From Verrucomicrobiota bacterium (GTDB lineage: Bacteria > Verrucomicrobiota > Verrucomicrobiia > Limisphaerales > BJHT01): DNA of 46,764 nt. The notes beneath the pieces are model-generated. The model was not told the origin of the DNA, ran no database searches, and worked only from the letters and a program-made list of their open reading frames with translations. Where the stretch lies: NCBI GenBank assembly GCA_014193395.1, contig BJHT01000019.1, forward strand, positions 1 to 46,764. Reading direction: 5' to 3'. A program made the translations under genes and the position numbers. Of the stretch, positions 7,374 through 16,503 are shown in pieces. The stretch's first letter is position 1; every line of letters starts with the position of its first letter.

Positions 7374-10085
7374 CTATTGCACGGTCACATAGATGACCGG
7401 CGACCGTGTGCCGATTATCGCAATGCCTTCCTGCAACACCTGCCAACTGAACGCATAGGTACCGGCCGTCACAGGCGCGCGGACCGTGAAGTCAAACGTC
7501 GCCACGCCGCCAGTCGGCACGTCTGCGGCCAGCAACGCTCGCCGCAGGCCCCAATTGAGATTGTCCGACGGCATCTGCACCCCCAACCGCACGCGGTCCG
7601 CATCGCGCCACGTCTGCCAGCCCGTATTGGCAAACTGCAACTTCACCCGATACGTCCCGCCCTTGCTCATCGTCGCGGGCACGGTCTGGCTGACAAACCG
7701 CGCGTTCCGCTGCACCGCTGCCACCGCGATCCGCAGGTTGGGTGACGGCGCTCCGATCAGCGCCGTGCCTTCGCGCAGCACCTGCCACTGGAAATTGTAA
7801 GTCCCCACCGCCGCCGGCGCCCGCACCAGAAAACGGAAGCTGGCGATCTGCCCGGGACTGACCGGCCCCGGCAACAGTGCCCGGTTCACTCCCCACGTCG
7901 TATTGTCCACCGGATTGACCGCGCCCAACCGATAGAGTGCGCCCTCGGTCCAGACCGTGGTTCCCGTGTTGGTAAACGACACACTCACGAAGTTGCTCTG
8001 ACCCGGCACCATCTGCGCGGGCACCGTTTGCAGTGCAAACGCCGCCGCATCACGAGCCGTCAGCCGCGGGACAAACGTCGCCGTGTACGTCGTGTTCGCC
8101 GCCGGCATGGCCAGCGTGTGCGTCGCCGCGCCACCGTCTGACCAGCCGGTAAAATCATACGCCACGCCGCCATTGGTCTGCCCCTCCGCGCCAACGCTTC
8201 GCAACATTCCCACCACGCCGGCAAACACATGCGGCGCGCTCACGGGCGAACCATCGAGCGTTAGTTGCAACCCCGCCGGCTGGCTCGCCAACGTCACCAC
8301 GCTCTTCTGCGGCAACACATCGCGCACGGCTTCCGCGGTCAACCCGCCGCCATCCACCGCCCGCAGATGAATCCGATACCAGACGTCCGCGCTGACTTCG
8401 CCCGTCTGCGGCACCACGAAACTGCCACTGCTTACGCCACTCAGCGGCGCGATAAACGGATGCACATGGTCGTGATGATGAAAGTCCACCCACCACGTCA
8501 GCGCCCGCGCGGGCAGCCCGCCGTCCTCCGCGTCCGTCCCTCCGCCCGCAAACGTGATGGCCTGCCCGGCGCGATAGGTCAGTCCGGCGACGGGATTGTC
8601 GATCACGGCCACCGGCGGTCGGTTGCCCGTCACGCGCAACGTCGCGACCGCACTGATCACCTCGCCGTAATCGTTCCGCACCCGGCACCGCAGCTTGAGA
8701 TTGTCCTGCGCCAGCGTCACCCGCGGCAGCCGCAGCACCGCCGCATTGCCGCCCAACATTCCACCAAAAACACCGTCGCCGTTCACATCCCACTCCCAGG
8801 TATAAACCAGCGGCCCCACACCGTACGCCGTCACCGAGAATTCCGCCGCACCGCCTTCCGTGACCAGTTGATCGTGCGGTTGCGTGCCCAATTGCGGGCC
8901 CGCCTCTCCGTTGAACCGAATCCGCAGCAGCGACCCCGTGCGGTTGTTCGCGTAATACAACGCCCCATCATCACCCACCGTCAGCCCGAGCGGCATCTCC
9001 CCCACGCCCGCTCCCAGCCGCGACGCGAACTCCGTCACGGCACCCGTCGCCGGATCCAGCACCCGAATCCACTGCTGCCCGCCGTCGAGGAAAAAATAAC
9101 GCCCCGAGAAATCGGCCGGAAAATTCGCCACTGCCGGCTCGTAAAACGCGCCCCCCGTGATCGCCATGCTGGCCACGGTGTTGGCCGGATGCGGATAGGC
9201 GTAGGTCGGCGCGACGAACCGACCGGGATTTTCGGGGCCTTGCACCAGCGGCCAGCCATAGTTCGCCCCGGCCACGCCCGCGTTGATTTCCTCCCATCGC
9301 CCTTCACCCACGTCGTTGATAAACATCCGCCCCGACGATCGTTGAAACGTAAACGTGAACGGATTCCGCAATCCCAGCGCCCAGATCGCCTGCGACGGCC
9401 CCGTCGTCGTCGCGTAAAACGGGTTGGTCTCGGGGATCGTGCCGTCCAGATTCAGCCGCAGGATTTTCCCGTTCAAACTCCCCAGCGATTGCGCGTTGGT
9501 CGAAACCGAGTTGTCGCCGACCGCGACGAACAGCTTGCCCTCGGCATCGACATGAATGGCACCGCCATTGTGAATGGCCATCGCGCCGAGCGGCGGCAGC
9601 TCGAAAATCACCTGCTCGCTCCCCGCCACCGCCACATCGCCCGCCGCCGTCACGCGGCTGATGCGATTGTGGGGCTGCGGCACCGGAGCGGTGTAGAAAA
9701 GATAAACCCAGCCGTTCTGCGCAAATCCCGGATCGAAGGTAATGCCCAGCAATCCGCGCTCATTCCGCAACTCGGCGGCAACCGTCGCAAAGGGCTGCGG
9801 CAGCAACACGCCATCCTTCACGATCCGCACCCGCCCGCCCTGTTCGCACACAAAGAGCCGCCCGTCCGGCGCGAACTCCATCGCCACCGGACGGTTCAAC
9901 CCGCCCGCCGCGACCACTTCGGTTTCCAGAAATCCCTCGGGGAGGACCGTCTGCGCCGACAGCCCCGTGGCCCATCCCAACGCCAGTACCAGCGCCGCCC
10001 GGCTCCACAGCTCCGCCACAGCAACGCCGACTGACGCCGCGCGGCGGAGAGGGAGAAACTTCCTAAAACACAAGAACGACTTCAT
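7374..10085 (-). CDS. Secreted PQQ-type sugar (glucose/sorbosone) dehydrogenase with Ig-like and two NBR1-type domains
   Basis: This 903-residue exported protein has a signal peptide ending near GLSAQ (residue 45). Residues 50-420 form a glucose/sorbosone dehydrogenase propeller, with GLNRPVAMEFAPDGRLFV, AIHNGGAIHVD and GLRNPFTFTFQ as typical strands. Soluble relatives use PQQ to oxidise aldoses. Next come an Ig-like stretch, a region with the DFHHHDHVHPF motif common in this family, and a Gly/Trp-rich module. Two tandem copies of an NBR1-type Ig domain follow (about 677-785 and 791-903), each with an NTGxxxW signature and WQVL(R/Q)EG. The ATG at 10085 directly precedes the signal peptide; the frame stays open upstream through repeat DNA, which I leave out. 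It converges with the MFS gene. Substrate unknown. Confidence 0.85.
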   Translation of the reverse strand: MKSFLCFRKFLPLRRAASVGVAVAELWSRAALVLALGWATGLSAQTVLPEGFLETEVVAAGGLNRPVAMEFAPDGRLFVCEQGGRVRIVKDGVLLPQPFATVAAELRNERGLLGITFDPGFAQNGWVYLFYTAPVPQPHNRISRVTAAGDVAVAGSEQVIFELPPLGAMAIHNGGAIHVDAEGKLFVAVGDNSVSTNAQSLGSLNGKILRLNLDGTIPETNPFYATTTGPSQAIWALGLRNPFTFTFQRSSGRMFINDVGEGRWEEINAGVAGANYGWPLVQGPENPGRFVAPTYAYPHPANTVASMAITGGAFYEPAVANFPADFSGRYFFLDGGQQWIRVLDPATGAVTEFASRLGAGVGEMPLGLTVGDDGALYYANNRTGSLLRIRFNGEAGPQLGTQPHDQLVTEGGAAEFSVTAYGVGPLVYTWEWDVNGDGVFGGMLGGNAAVLRLPRVTLAQDNLKLRCRVRNDYGEVISAVATLRVTGNRPPVAVIDNPVAGLTYRAGQAITFAGGGTDAEDGGLPARALTWWVDFHHHDHVHPFIAPLSGVSSGSFVVPQTGEVSADVWYRIHLRAVDGGGLTAEAVRDVLPQKSVVTLASQPAGLQLTLDGSPVSAPHVFAGVVGMLRSVGAEGQTNGGVAYDFTGWSDGGAATHTLAMPAANTTYTATFVPRLTARDAAAFALQTVPAQMVPGQSNFVSVSFTNTGTTVWTEGALYRLGAVNPVDNTTWGVNRALLPGPVSPGQIASFRFLVRAPAAVGTYNFQWQVLREGTALIGAPSPNLRIAVAAVQRNARFVSQTVPATMSKGGTYRVKLQFANTGWQTWRDADRVRLGVQMPSDNLNWGLRRALLAADVPTGGVATFDFTVRAPVTAGTYAFSWQVLQEGIAIIGTRSPVIYVTVQ

Positions 10086-10258
10086 AAAACAACGACGACT
10101 TTTTATCCGATTTCCCGCGGCGCGCGACATTAAATTCCGCGCCGGTTTTCGGGCGGCGTCAGCGGAACGGCAAAAAAACTTCCGCCGCCAACGACCGCTT
10201 GAAAACTGGCGCGCCGCGAAAAAACTTGCGATGGGGTCTAACCCGACACCTTCCCGGG

Positions 10259-10279
10259 GCGGCGACAGCTTGTCGCCGC
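10259..10279. repeat. GGCGAC-type hairpin
   Basis: GCGGCGACA and TGTCGCCGC form a perfect 9-bp stem around GCT. The word resembles the small palindromes inside the 192-bp element and the repeat at 40081, so it may be a fragment of a related element. It lies in the 776-bp gap upstream of the DUF1552 gene, which holds only repeats. Confidence 0.6.
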
Positions 10280-10476
10280 TCCGCTCCCTCAGCCGCAGAG
10301 CACGACTAAGCGCAGAGGACCAGCCGTCGCCGAATGTCAGGTCGCACGGCCACTCCGTCTCGTCACCACTTCCTCCCATCCAATTCCCTTGCCAAATTCC
10401 CCCGCAGTCCCGCGCCGCTGCATCCCGCCACTTTCGCACCACGTCCGCCATACGACCTCTGCTGAAGTTTCCAAGT

Positions 10477-10595
10477 CCGCCCTTCCCCCTCTGCGTTCCT
10501 TCCAATCTCTGCGGTGTTCCACTCCGCGCCCCTACGATCAGAGTGTCCCTGAAAACACCGCAGAGATCGGAAGGAACGCAGAGTGGGAAAGGCGG
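10477..10595. repeat. 42-bp imperfect inverted repeat
   Basis: The arms at 10477-10518 and 10554-10595 are reverse complements at 39 of 42 positions, with a 35-base spacer. Key words are CTCTGCGTTCCTTCC in the left arm and GGAAGGAACGCAGAG in the right arm. A lone fragment of the GGCAAAGGAATG family (TTCCCTTGCCAAATTCC) sits upstream near 10384. No gene is seen between 10086 and 10861. Confidence 0.8.
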
Positions 10596-10861
10596 AAGCA
10601 CGCACACCACGTCCTCACCGCGGAGGTTGTCAGAGTCTTGCACCCGCCCCCGCCGCCCCACGCGCCGCGCTTTCCCTGCGCCTCCGCCGCCCTGTGTTCA
10701 CCGCATCTCTGCGATCCCCCGGCATCGGCCCGAATGAAGAATCACCGTTGATGCCGCCGGATTTTGATTCGCCACCTCGCCACCGCCGCCCTACTTTCCT
10801 CCGCACACGACGGCCTCCTGCGGTCGCCCAGAAGAAAATCACATCGCCCACGCCCACGCCC

Positions 10862-12172
10862 ATGCCCCAGCCCGCCGCCAACACCCTCGCCCGCCGCGAT
10901 TTCCTCCGCGCCGCCGGCGTCACCCTCGCGCTGCCCCTGCTGGAATCTCTCGCGCCCTGGACCGCGCGTGCCGCCGCGACCAGCGCGGCTGCCGCACCCA
11001 ACGCCCCCGGTCCCATCCGCCGCCTCGTCGCCATCTGCACCACGCTCGGCATTCACGGTGAGCATCTGTTTCCCGCCAAGCCCGGCCGCGACTTCGAGCT
11101 GACGCCCTACCTCGAGCCGCTCCGCGAACTGCGCCGCGATTTCACGATTTTTTCCGGCGTCTCGCATCCCGACGTGGACGGCGGGCATTCCAGCGAGGCG
11201 AGCTTTCTCACGGCCGCGCCGCATCCGGGCGCGAGCAGTTTTCGCAACACCATCTCGCTCGACCAGTTCGTGCTCGAGAAACTCCCGCCCGCCACGCGCT
11301 TCGGCAGCCTCGTCCTCAGCACCGCCAACGGCAGCGCCAGCATGTCCGTTTCGCGCAGCGGCGTCGCCGTGCCCGCCGATTACCGGCCGTCGGAAGTTTT
11401 CAAAAAACTCTTCATCGACGGCACCGCCAAGGAAATCGCCGAGCAAACCCGCCGCCTCCAGGACGGCCAGAGCATCATGGACACCGTGCAGGCCGAGGCC
11501 CGCCGCCTCCAGCAACGCGTCACTGCGCGCGACCGCGAAAAGCTCGACGAATATTTCACCACCGTCCGCGAGGTCGAACACCGCCTCCACCAGGCCGAAG
11601 ACTGGGCGAAGAAACCCAAGCCCCAGGTCAATGTCCCGCCGCCCACCGACATCCAGAACGCCGCCGACTTCGCCGGCCGCACGCGCCTCATGTTCGACCT
11701 CGCCCACCTCGCGTTGCAGAACGACTCGACCCGCGTCATCACCCTCCGCATCCAGGGCCACAACAGCGTCCCGCCCATTCCCGGCATCACCCAGGACTGG
11801 CACAACCTCTCGCACCACGGCAAAGACCCCGAGAAAATCAGCCAGCTCCGCGTCATCGAACTCGAACAAATGAAGCTCCTCGCCGGCTTCCTCACCAAAC
11901 TGAAAACCTCGAAAGAAGCCGGTGCCACGCTGCTCGATCACGCGATGGTCCTCTACGGTTCCAACCTCGGCAACGCCTCCAGCCACGACACCCGCAACCT
12001 CCCCGTGCTCCTCGCCGGCGGCGGTTTCAAACACGGCCAGCACCTCGCCTTCGACGACAAAAACAACTACCCGCTCCCCAACCTCTTCGTCTCGCTCCTG
12101 CAACGCCTCGGCATCCCCGCCACCAAATTCGCCTCCGGCCACGCCCCGCTGCGCGGGCTGGACCTGGCCTGA
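10862..12172 (+). CDS. DUF1552 Tat-exported protein
   Basis: This 436-residue protein belongs to the DUF1552 family, which is nearly confined to Planctomycetes, Verrucomicrobia and a few Acidobacteria and Myxobacteria. It starts with a twin-arginine-like signal (LARRDFLRAAGVTLALPLL), so it probably crosses the membrane folded. Typical family stretches include FSGVSHPDVDGGHSSEASFL near the front and LVLSTANGSASM further on. The ATG at 10862 is chosen because the Arg-Arg motif follows within 9 residues. DUF1552 genes are often next to DUF1588/1592/1595 multihaem proteins, but none is present here. The fold is thought to resemble DUF1501/alkaline phosphatase, and no reaction is known. The glutathione peroxidase gene follows after 71 bp. 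Confidence 0.85.
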   Translation: MPQPAANTLARRDFLRAAGVTLALPLLESLAPWTARAAATSAAAAPNAPGPIRRLVAICTTLGIHGEHLFPAKPGRDFELTPYLEPLRELRRDFTIFSGVSHPDVDGGHSSEASFLTAAPHPGASSFRNTISLDQFVLEKLPPATRFGSLVLSTANGSASMSVSRSGVAVPADYRPSEVFKKLFIDGTAKEIAEQTRRLQDGQSIMDTVQAEARRLQQRVTARDREKLDEYFTTVREVEHRLHQAEDWAKKPKPQVNVPPPTDIQNAADFAGRTRLMFDLAHLALQNDSTRVITLRIQGHNSVPPIPGITQDWHNLSHHGKDPEKISQLRVIELEQMKLLAGFLTKLKTSKEAGATLLDHAMVLYGSNLGNASSHDTRNLPVLLAGGGFKHGQHLAFDDKNNYPLPNLFVSLLQRLGIPATKFASGHAPLRGLDLA

Positions 12173-12243
12173 GTACCCACATCCCATCCGTCCGACCCGT
12201 CCCACCAGTCCGACCAGTCCGACCAACCAACCCCAATCCCCCC

Positions 12244-12807
12244 ATGAAACCCACCCTTCTCGCCACGCTCCTCACCCTCACCCTCGCCCTCCCCGCCCTC
12301 CACGCCGCCGACAAAACCCTCCTCGACGCCCCCGTCAAAGACATCTCCGGCAAAGCCACCACCCTCAAACCCTACGCCGGCAAAGTCCTCCTCATCGTCA
12401 ACACCGCCTCCCAATGCGGCTCCACCCCGCAATACGCCGGCCTCGAAGCCCTCCACAAGAAATTCGGCGCGCGCGGTTTCGCCGTCCTCGGCTTTCCCTC
12501 CAACGACTTCGGCGAACAAGAACCCGCCGACAACGCCGCCATCAAACAATTCTGCACCTCGACTTACAACGTCACCTTCCCCCTCTTCGCCAAAAGCCAG
12601 GTCAAGCCCGGACCCGAGCAAAACCCCGTCTTCACGGCCCTCACCGGCCCCGCCTCTCCGCACCCCGGCGACGTCGGCTGGAACTTCGCCAAGTTCCTCG
12701 TCGGCCGCGACGGCAAGCTCCTCAAACGCTTCGACACCTCCGTCGAACCCGACGACGCCGACCTCCTCAAAGCCCTCGAATCCGCCCTCGCCGCCCAAAA
12801 GCCCTGA
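12244..12807 (+). CDS. Exported glutathione peroxidase-family protein
   Basis: This 187-residue thioredoxin-fold peroxidase has a cleavable signal peptide ending near residue 21 (LHA-AD). The catalytic tetrad is visible: Cys58 in NTASQCGSTPQY (the place of selenocysteine in animal enzymes), Gln92 in FPSNDFGEQEP, and Trp146-Asn147 in VGWNFAKFLV. Cys-type bacterial members usually take electrons from thioredoxin rather than glutathione and reduce peroxides; export suggests periplasmic protection. It may be co-transcribed with the DUF1552 gene 71 bp upstream. A large inverted repeat lies 31 bp after the stop. Confidence 0.9.
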   Translation: MKPTLLATLLTLTLALPALHAADKTLLDAPVKDISGKATTLKPYAGKVLLIVNTASQCGSTPQYAGLEALHKKFGARGFAVLGFPSNDFGEQEPADNAAIKQFCTSTYNVTFPLFAKSQVKPGPEQNPVFTALTGPASPHPGDVGWNFAKFLVGRDGKLLKRFDTSVEPDDADLLKALESALAAQKP

Positions 12808-12838
12808 ACCGAAAAACAGCAAAGGAAACCCGAGAAAT

Positions 12839-12918
12839 GGCAAAAGAATGGAGGCAAAGGAATGGGGAAAGAAGCAAAGAATTCCTTGCCCCCATTCCTT
12901 TGCCTCCATTCCCTTGCC
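12839..12918. repeat. GGCAAAGGAATG inverted repeat, copy 2
   Basis: The 29-base arms (12839-12867 and 12890-12918) match as reverse complements at 27 positions around a 22-base spacer. They share the duplicated 14-mer GGCAAAGGAATGGA with copies at 4552 and 35992. It lies directly after the peroxidase gene and could act as a transcript-end hairpin. Confidence 0.85.
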
Positions 12919-12985
12919 CCAAATTTCCCTGCCAAATTCCGGCGCCAGAAACTCCCCGCCCTCTTGCCACCAACGCTGCCCTTCC

Positions 12986-13016
12986 CACTAATCACTAATT
13001 ACTAATCACTAATTAC
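12986..13016. repeat. 7-bp tandem repeat (CACTAAT/TACTAAT)
   Basis: Four consecutive 7-bp units plus a partial one end 12 bp before the next start codon. It resembles the GTAATCA repeat at 7284 and the CACTAA words of the inverted repeat at 38690. Confidence 0.8.
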
Positions 13017-13028
13017 TTTCCCCTCCCC

Positions 13029-15134
13029 ATGCACCTCCGCGCGCTCCTCCCCCTCGCACTCCTCATCACTCACACCCTCCGCGCCGCCGTGATCGACACC
13101 GACCTCTGCGTCTTCGGCGGCAACTCCGCCGGCATCGCCGCCGCCGTCCATGCGAGCCGCATGGGCAAAACTGTCGTCCTCGCCGAACCCGGCAAATACC
13201 TCGGCGGCCTCACCACCGGCGGCCTCGGGGCGACCGACATCGGCAACAAAGCCGCCGTCGGCGGCCTCTCCCGCGAGTTCTACCACCGCATCGCCCAGCA
13301 CTACGCCAAGCCCGCCTCGTGGACCCTTGAGACCGCGCCCGAATACTTTGGCAAACGCCGCGGCGGCCAGGCCGGCGCCAGTTCCCTCGACGGCCCCGAC
13401 GCCACCATGTGGACCTTTGAACCCAAAGTCGCCCTCGCCATTTTCCAAGACCTCCTGCGCGAAGCCAAAGTCCCCGTCCACACCCAGCAACGCCTCGCCG
13501 CCGTGAAAAAATCCGGCCCACGCATCACCGAGATCACCATGGAAAACGGCACCATCTTCCGCGCCAAAATGTTCATCGACGCCACCTACGAAGGCGACCT
13601 CATGGCCAAGGCCGGCGTCGCATATCACATCGGCCGCGAGGCCAACGCCACCTACGGCGAAACCCTCAACGGCATCCGCGCCCAGACCCCGCACCACCAA
13701 TTCCGCGTTGCCGTCGATCCCTACGTGAAACCCGGCGACCCCGCGAGCGGCCTCCTCCCGCTCATCCAATCCGGCGACGGCGGCAAACCCGGCGATGGCG
13801 ACCGCTCCGTGCAGGCCTACAATTACCGCCTCTGCTTCACCACCGACCCCGCCAACCGCCTCCCCGTCACCCCGCCCGCGAACTACGCCCCCGCGCGCTT
13901 CGAGTTGCTCGGCCGCTACTTCGACGCCCTCGTCGCCGCGAAACAAAAGACCACCCTCGGCCAGTTCTGGAACCCGATCTGGATGCCCAACCACAAGACC
14001 GACATCAACAACAACGGCGGCTTCTCCACCGACTTCATCGGCGCCAACTACGCCTATCCCGAAGCCGACTACGCCACGCGCGACCGCATCGCCCGCGAGC
14101 ACGAGGATTACATCCGCGGCTTCATCACTTACATGGCGACCAGCCCGCGTGTGCCGGAACATCTCCGCGACGAAATGAAACAATGGGGACCGGCCAAAGA
14201 TGAATTCACCGACACCGCCGGCTGGCCCAACCAGATGTACGTCCGCGAAGCCCGCCGCCTCATCAGCGACTACGTGATGACCGAGAAAAACTGCCGCGGC
14301 CACGAAGTCATCACCGATTCCGTCGGCCTCGCCGCCTACAACATGGATTCCCACAACTGCCAACGCATCGTGAAGAACGGCCGCGTCGAAAACGAAGGCG
14401 ACGTCCAGGTTGCCCCCTCCAAACCCTATCCCATCGCCTACCGCGCCATCGTCCCCAAGGCCGCCGAATGCGACAACCTCTTCGTCCCCGTCTGCCTCGC
14501 CGCCTCGCACATCGCCTACGGCTCCATCCGCATGGAACCCGTCTTCATGATCCTCGCCCAATCCGCCGCTACCGCCGCAGCGCTCGCAATCGACGACAAC
14601 GTGCCCGTGCAAAAAGTGAACTACGAAAAACTCCGCGCCCGCCTCCTTGCCGACAAACAAATCCTCGAATGGAAAGGCCCCGGCATCACCAGCCCCACCG
14701 GCGTTTTCGTCGATCCCAAATCCCTCAAGGGACTCGCCCTCGACGACAAGGACGCCACCAAAACCGGCGAGTGGTCCGAGTCCACTTCCGTCCTCTGGAA
14801 AGTCGGCTCCGGCTACCTCCACGACGGCGACGCCAACAAAGGGCAATGCACCATCACCTTCACCCCCGACATCCCCGCCGTCGGCCGCTACGAAATCATC
14901 CTCTACGCGCCGCCCGCCTCCAACCGCGCCACCAAAGTCCCCGTCACCCTCACCCTCGCCGGCGAAGCCCCGAAAACCCTCTTCGTCAACCAACGCCTCA
15001 CTGCCCCAGCCGGCGCGCACACCCTCGGCACCTACACCCTCGCCCGCGGCAAAACCCTCACCGTCACCCTCTCCAACGCCAACACCACCGGCCACGTCGT
15101 CGTGGACGGCCTCCATCTCCTCCCCGTCCCCTGA
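13029..15134 (+). CDS. Secreted FAD-dependent oxidoreductase with golvesin-like C-terminal domain
   Basis: This 701-residue protein starts with a signal peptide (about residues 1-19). A Rossmann-type FAD-binding site follows at once: DTDLCVFGGNSAGIAAAV with the downstream acidic VVLAEP. GGLTTGGLGATDIGN is the characteristic loop of the FAD-dependent oxidoreductase family PF12831. The central part keeps the family words GDLMAKAGV and VCLAASHIAYGSIRMEP. From about residue 575 a beta-rich tail, with SGYLHDGD and GRYEIILYAPP, resembles the golvesin/xanthan-lyase C-terminal domain. Relatives are abundant in polysaccharide-degrading bacteria, but the substrate is not known. Only a weak ribosome-binding site is visible before the ATG. 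It stands alone, with repeats on both sides. Confidence 0.85.
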   Translation: MHLRALLPLALLITHTLRAAVIDTDLCVFGGNSAGIAAAVHASRMGKTVVLAEPGKYLGGLTTGGLGATDIGNKAAVGGLSREFYHRIAQHYAKPASWTLETAPEYFGKRRGGQAGASSLDGPDATMWTFEPKVALAIFQDLLREAKVPVHTQQRLAAVKKSGPRITEITMENGTIFRAKMFIDATYEGDLMAKAGVAYHIGREANATYGETLNGIRAQTPHHQFRVAVDPYVKPGDPASGLLPLIQSGDGGKPGDGDRSVQAYNYRLCFTTDPANRLPVTPPANYAPARFELLGRYFDALVAAKQKTTLGQFWNPIWMPNHKTDINNNGGFSTDFIGANYAYPEADYATRDRIAREHEDYIRGFITYMATSPRVPEHLRDEMKQWGPAKDEFTDTAGWPNQMYVREARRLISDYVMTEKNCRGHEVITDSVGLAAYNMDSHNCQRIVKNGRVENEGDVQVAPSKPYPIAYRAIVPKAAECDNLFVPVCLAASHIAYGSIRMEPVFMILAQSAATAAALAIDDNVPVQKVNYEKLRARLLADKQILEWKGPGITSPTGVFVDPKSLKGLALDDKDATKTGEWSESTSVLWKVGSGYLHDGDANKGQCTITFTPDIPAVGRYEIILYAPPASNRATKVPVTLTLAGEAPKTLFVNQRLTAPAGAHTLGTYTLARGKTLTVTLSNANTTGHVVVDGLHLLPVP

Positions 15135-15143
15135 CCTCTGGGG

Positions 15144-15164
15144 GTGGGGACGGCCCGTCCCCAC
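15144..15164. repeat. Perfect 10-bp hairpin at a repeat/pseudogene junction
   Basis: GTGGGGACGG and CCGTCCCCAC flank a single C. It lies 10 bp after the FAD oxidoreductase stop, just before the truncated sulfatase, and could terminate transcription or mark the junction of an insertion. Confidence 0.65.
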
Positions 15165-15205
15165 AACCTCCGGGGAGCGCACCCGCCCTCGGTGTGCCCC
15201 CCCCC

Positions 15206-15601
15206 GCCGCCGCGGGCGACGACGGCGTGAGCATTATTCCCGCGCTGCTCGGCCGGGACTCCGCGCCGCTGCGCGAAGCCGTCGTGCATCACAGCATCCA
15301 CGGACGCTTCGCCATCCATCAGGGGCGGTGGAAACTAGAGCTTTACCCCGGCTCCGGCGGCTGAGGAAAACCCGGCGACGCCGACGCGCAGCAGCAGGGC
15401 CTGCCTGCCGTCCAGCTCCACGATCTCGCCGCCGATCCCGGCGAAACGAATAACCTCCACGCGACGCACCCGGAAATGGTCGCCAAACTCACCCGGCTGC
15501 TCGAAGACTATCTCGCCCACGGCCGCAGCACGCCGGGCGCAAAACAGCCGAACGACGTCAACCTCGCCATCACCAAAAAATCCAGCCCCGCACCGAAATG
15601 A
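15206..15601 (+). pseudogene. C-terminal remnant of a type I sulfatase, with internal TGA
   Basis: The frame reads as the end of an arylsulfatase: PALLGRDSAPLREAVVHHSI, FAIHQGRWKLELYPGSGG, then TGA at 15362-15364. It continues in the same frame with QLHDLAADPGETNNLHATHP and ends in TGA at 15599-15601. In intact relatives Trp usually follows PGSGG, so TGG to TGA is the simplest origin of the stop. The whole catalytic part is missing and repeat-like DNA sits where it should be. The terminal TGA overlaps the start of the next gene (ATGA), a relic of operon coupling. It differs from the sulfatase at 26119 and belongs to another subfamily. Confidence 0.85.
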
Positions 15602-16503
15602 AAAACGCGTTTCTTCTTTTTCTCACGGCCCTCGTCGTCATCGCGTCGCCGCCGCGGCTGCCCGGCGCGGAGACGGTGGTTTACAAAAAGGTCGGCGACC
15701 GCGAACTCAAGCTCTCCATCGTGAAGCCCGACGACTGGAAGGCGACCGATCAACGGCCCGCGCTCGTGTTCTTCCACGGCGGCGGCTGGACCGGCGGCAC
15801 GCCGACGCAGTTCACCGATCAGGCCGCCTATCTCGCGCGCCGCGGGATGGTTTGCGCGCAGGTCGAGTATCGGTTGCTCAAGGACATTCCCGGGCCGCCG
15901 GAAATCTGCGTACGCGATGCCAAGTCGGCGATGCGCTGGGTGCGCGCCCACGCCGGCGAACTCGGCGTGGATCCCAAACGCATCGGCGCGGGCGGCGGCT
16001 CGGCGGGCGGACATCTCGCGGCCTTCGTCGGCATGGTCGCGGGGCAGGACGATCCGCAGGATGATTTGAAAGTATCCGCCAAAGCCAACGCGCTCGTGCT
16101 CTTCAACCCCGTCTTCGACAACGGCCCCGACGGCGGCTGGGGCCAGCAGCGCGTGGGCAATCGCGTGAAGGAATTTTCTCCCGCGCACAACATCAGCAGC
16201 AATTCCCCGCCCGCCATCGTGTTCCTCGGCCGCAACGACCAACTGATCCCGGTCGCCACCGTCGAACGTTTCCAAGCGAATATGAAAGCCGCCGGCGTGC
16301 GCTGCGACGCCGTCTTCTACGAACAGCAGGCGCACGGTTTCTTCAACAAGGAGCCGTTCAAATCGAAAACTCTGCTCGAGGCGGACAAGTTTCTCGCCTC
16401 GCTCGGCTGGCTCACCGGTCCGCCCAGTTTGAAAGAGCCGCCCGCGTCGGATCCTGCCAGCGCCCCGGCACCCGCAAACAAACGGAAAAAGACCGGGCAG
16501 TAA
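15598..16503 (+). CDS. Exported alpha/beta-hydrolase (esterase/lipase, BD-FAE/Abhydrolase_3-like)
   Basis: This 301-residue protein has a signal peptide (residues 1-24, cut near LPGA). It has the oxyanion-hole motif FFHGGGWTGG, the nucleophile elbow GGGSAGGHL (Ser135), Asp214 in LGRNDQLIP and His246 in EQQAHGFFN, which is a complete Ser-Asp-His triad. Close families remove acyl groups (acetyl, feruloyl) from polysaccharides or hydrolyse short esters. The start codon overlaps the stop of the sulfatase remnant by ATGA, so the two once formed a sulfatase-esterase operon. With its partner broken, it now depends on read-through from upstream or on a new promoter. The C-terminal tail is Pro/Ala/Lys-rich. 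Confidence 0.85.
   Translation: MKNAFLLFLTALVVIASPPRLPGAETVVYKKVGDRELKLSIVKPDDWKATDQRPALVFFHGGGWTGGTPTQFTDQAAYLARRGMVCAQVEYRLLKDIPGPPEICVRDAKSAMRWVRAHAGELGVDPKRIGAGGGSAGGHLAAFVGMVAGQDDPQDDLKVSAKANALVLFNPVFDNGPDGGWGQQRVGNRVKEFSPAHNISSNSPPAIVFLGRNDQLIPVATVERFQANMKAAGVRCDAVFYEQQAHGFFNKEPFKSKTLLEADKFLASLGWLTGPPSLKEPPASDPASAPAPANKRKKTGQ

Noticed and set aside
8265..10034. 589-codon plus-strand frame
   Set aside because: Antisense to the sugar dehydrogenase; Arg/Pro/His-rich, no domain.
13002..15182. 726-codon minus-strand frame
   Set aside because: Antisense to the FAD oxidoreductase; Gly/Val/Ala/Asp-rich shadow.
15362..15364. TGA in the sulfatase remnant as a selenocysteine or read-through codon
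   Set aside because: The catalytic two thirds of the gene are missing upstream, so this is a pseudogene; the position normally holds Trp, and no SECIS-like need exists.
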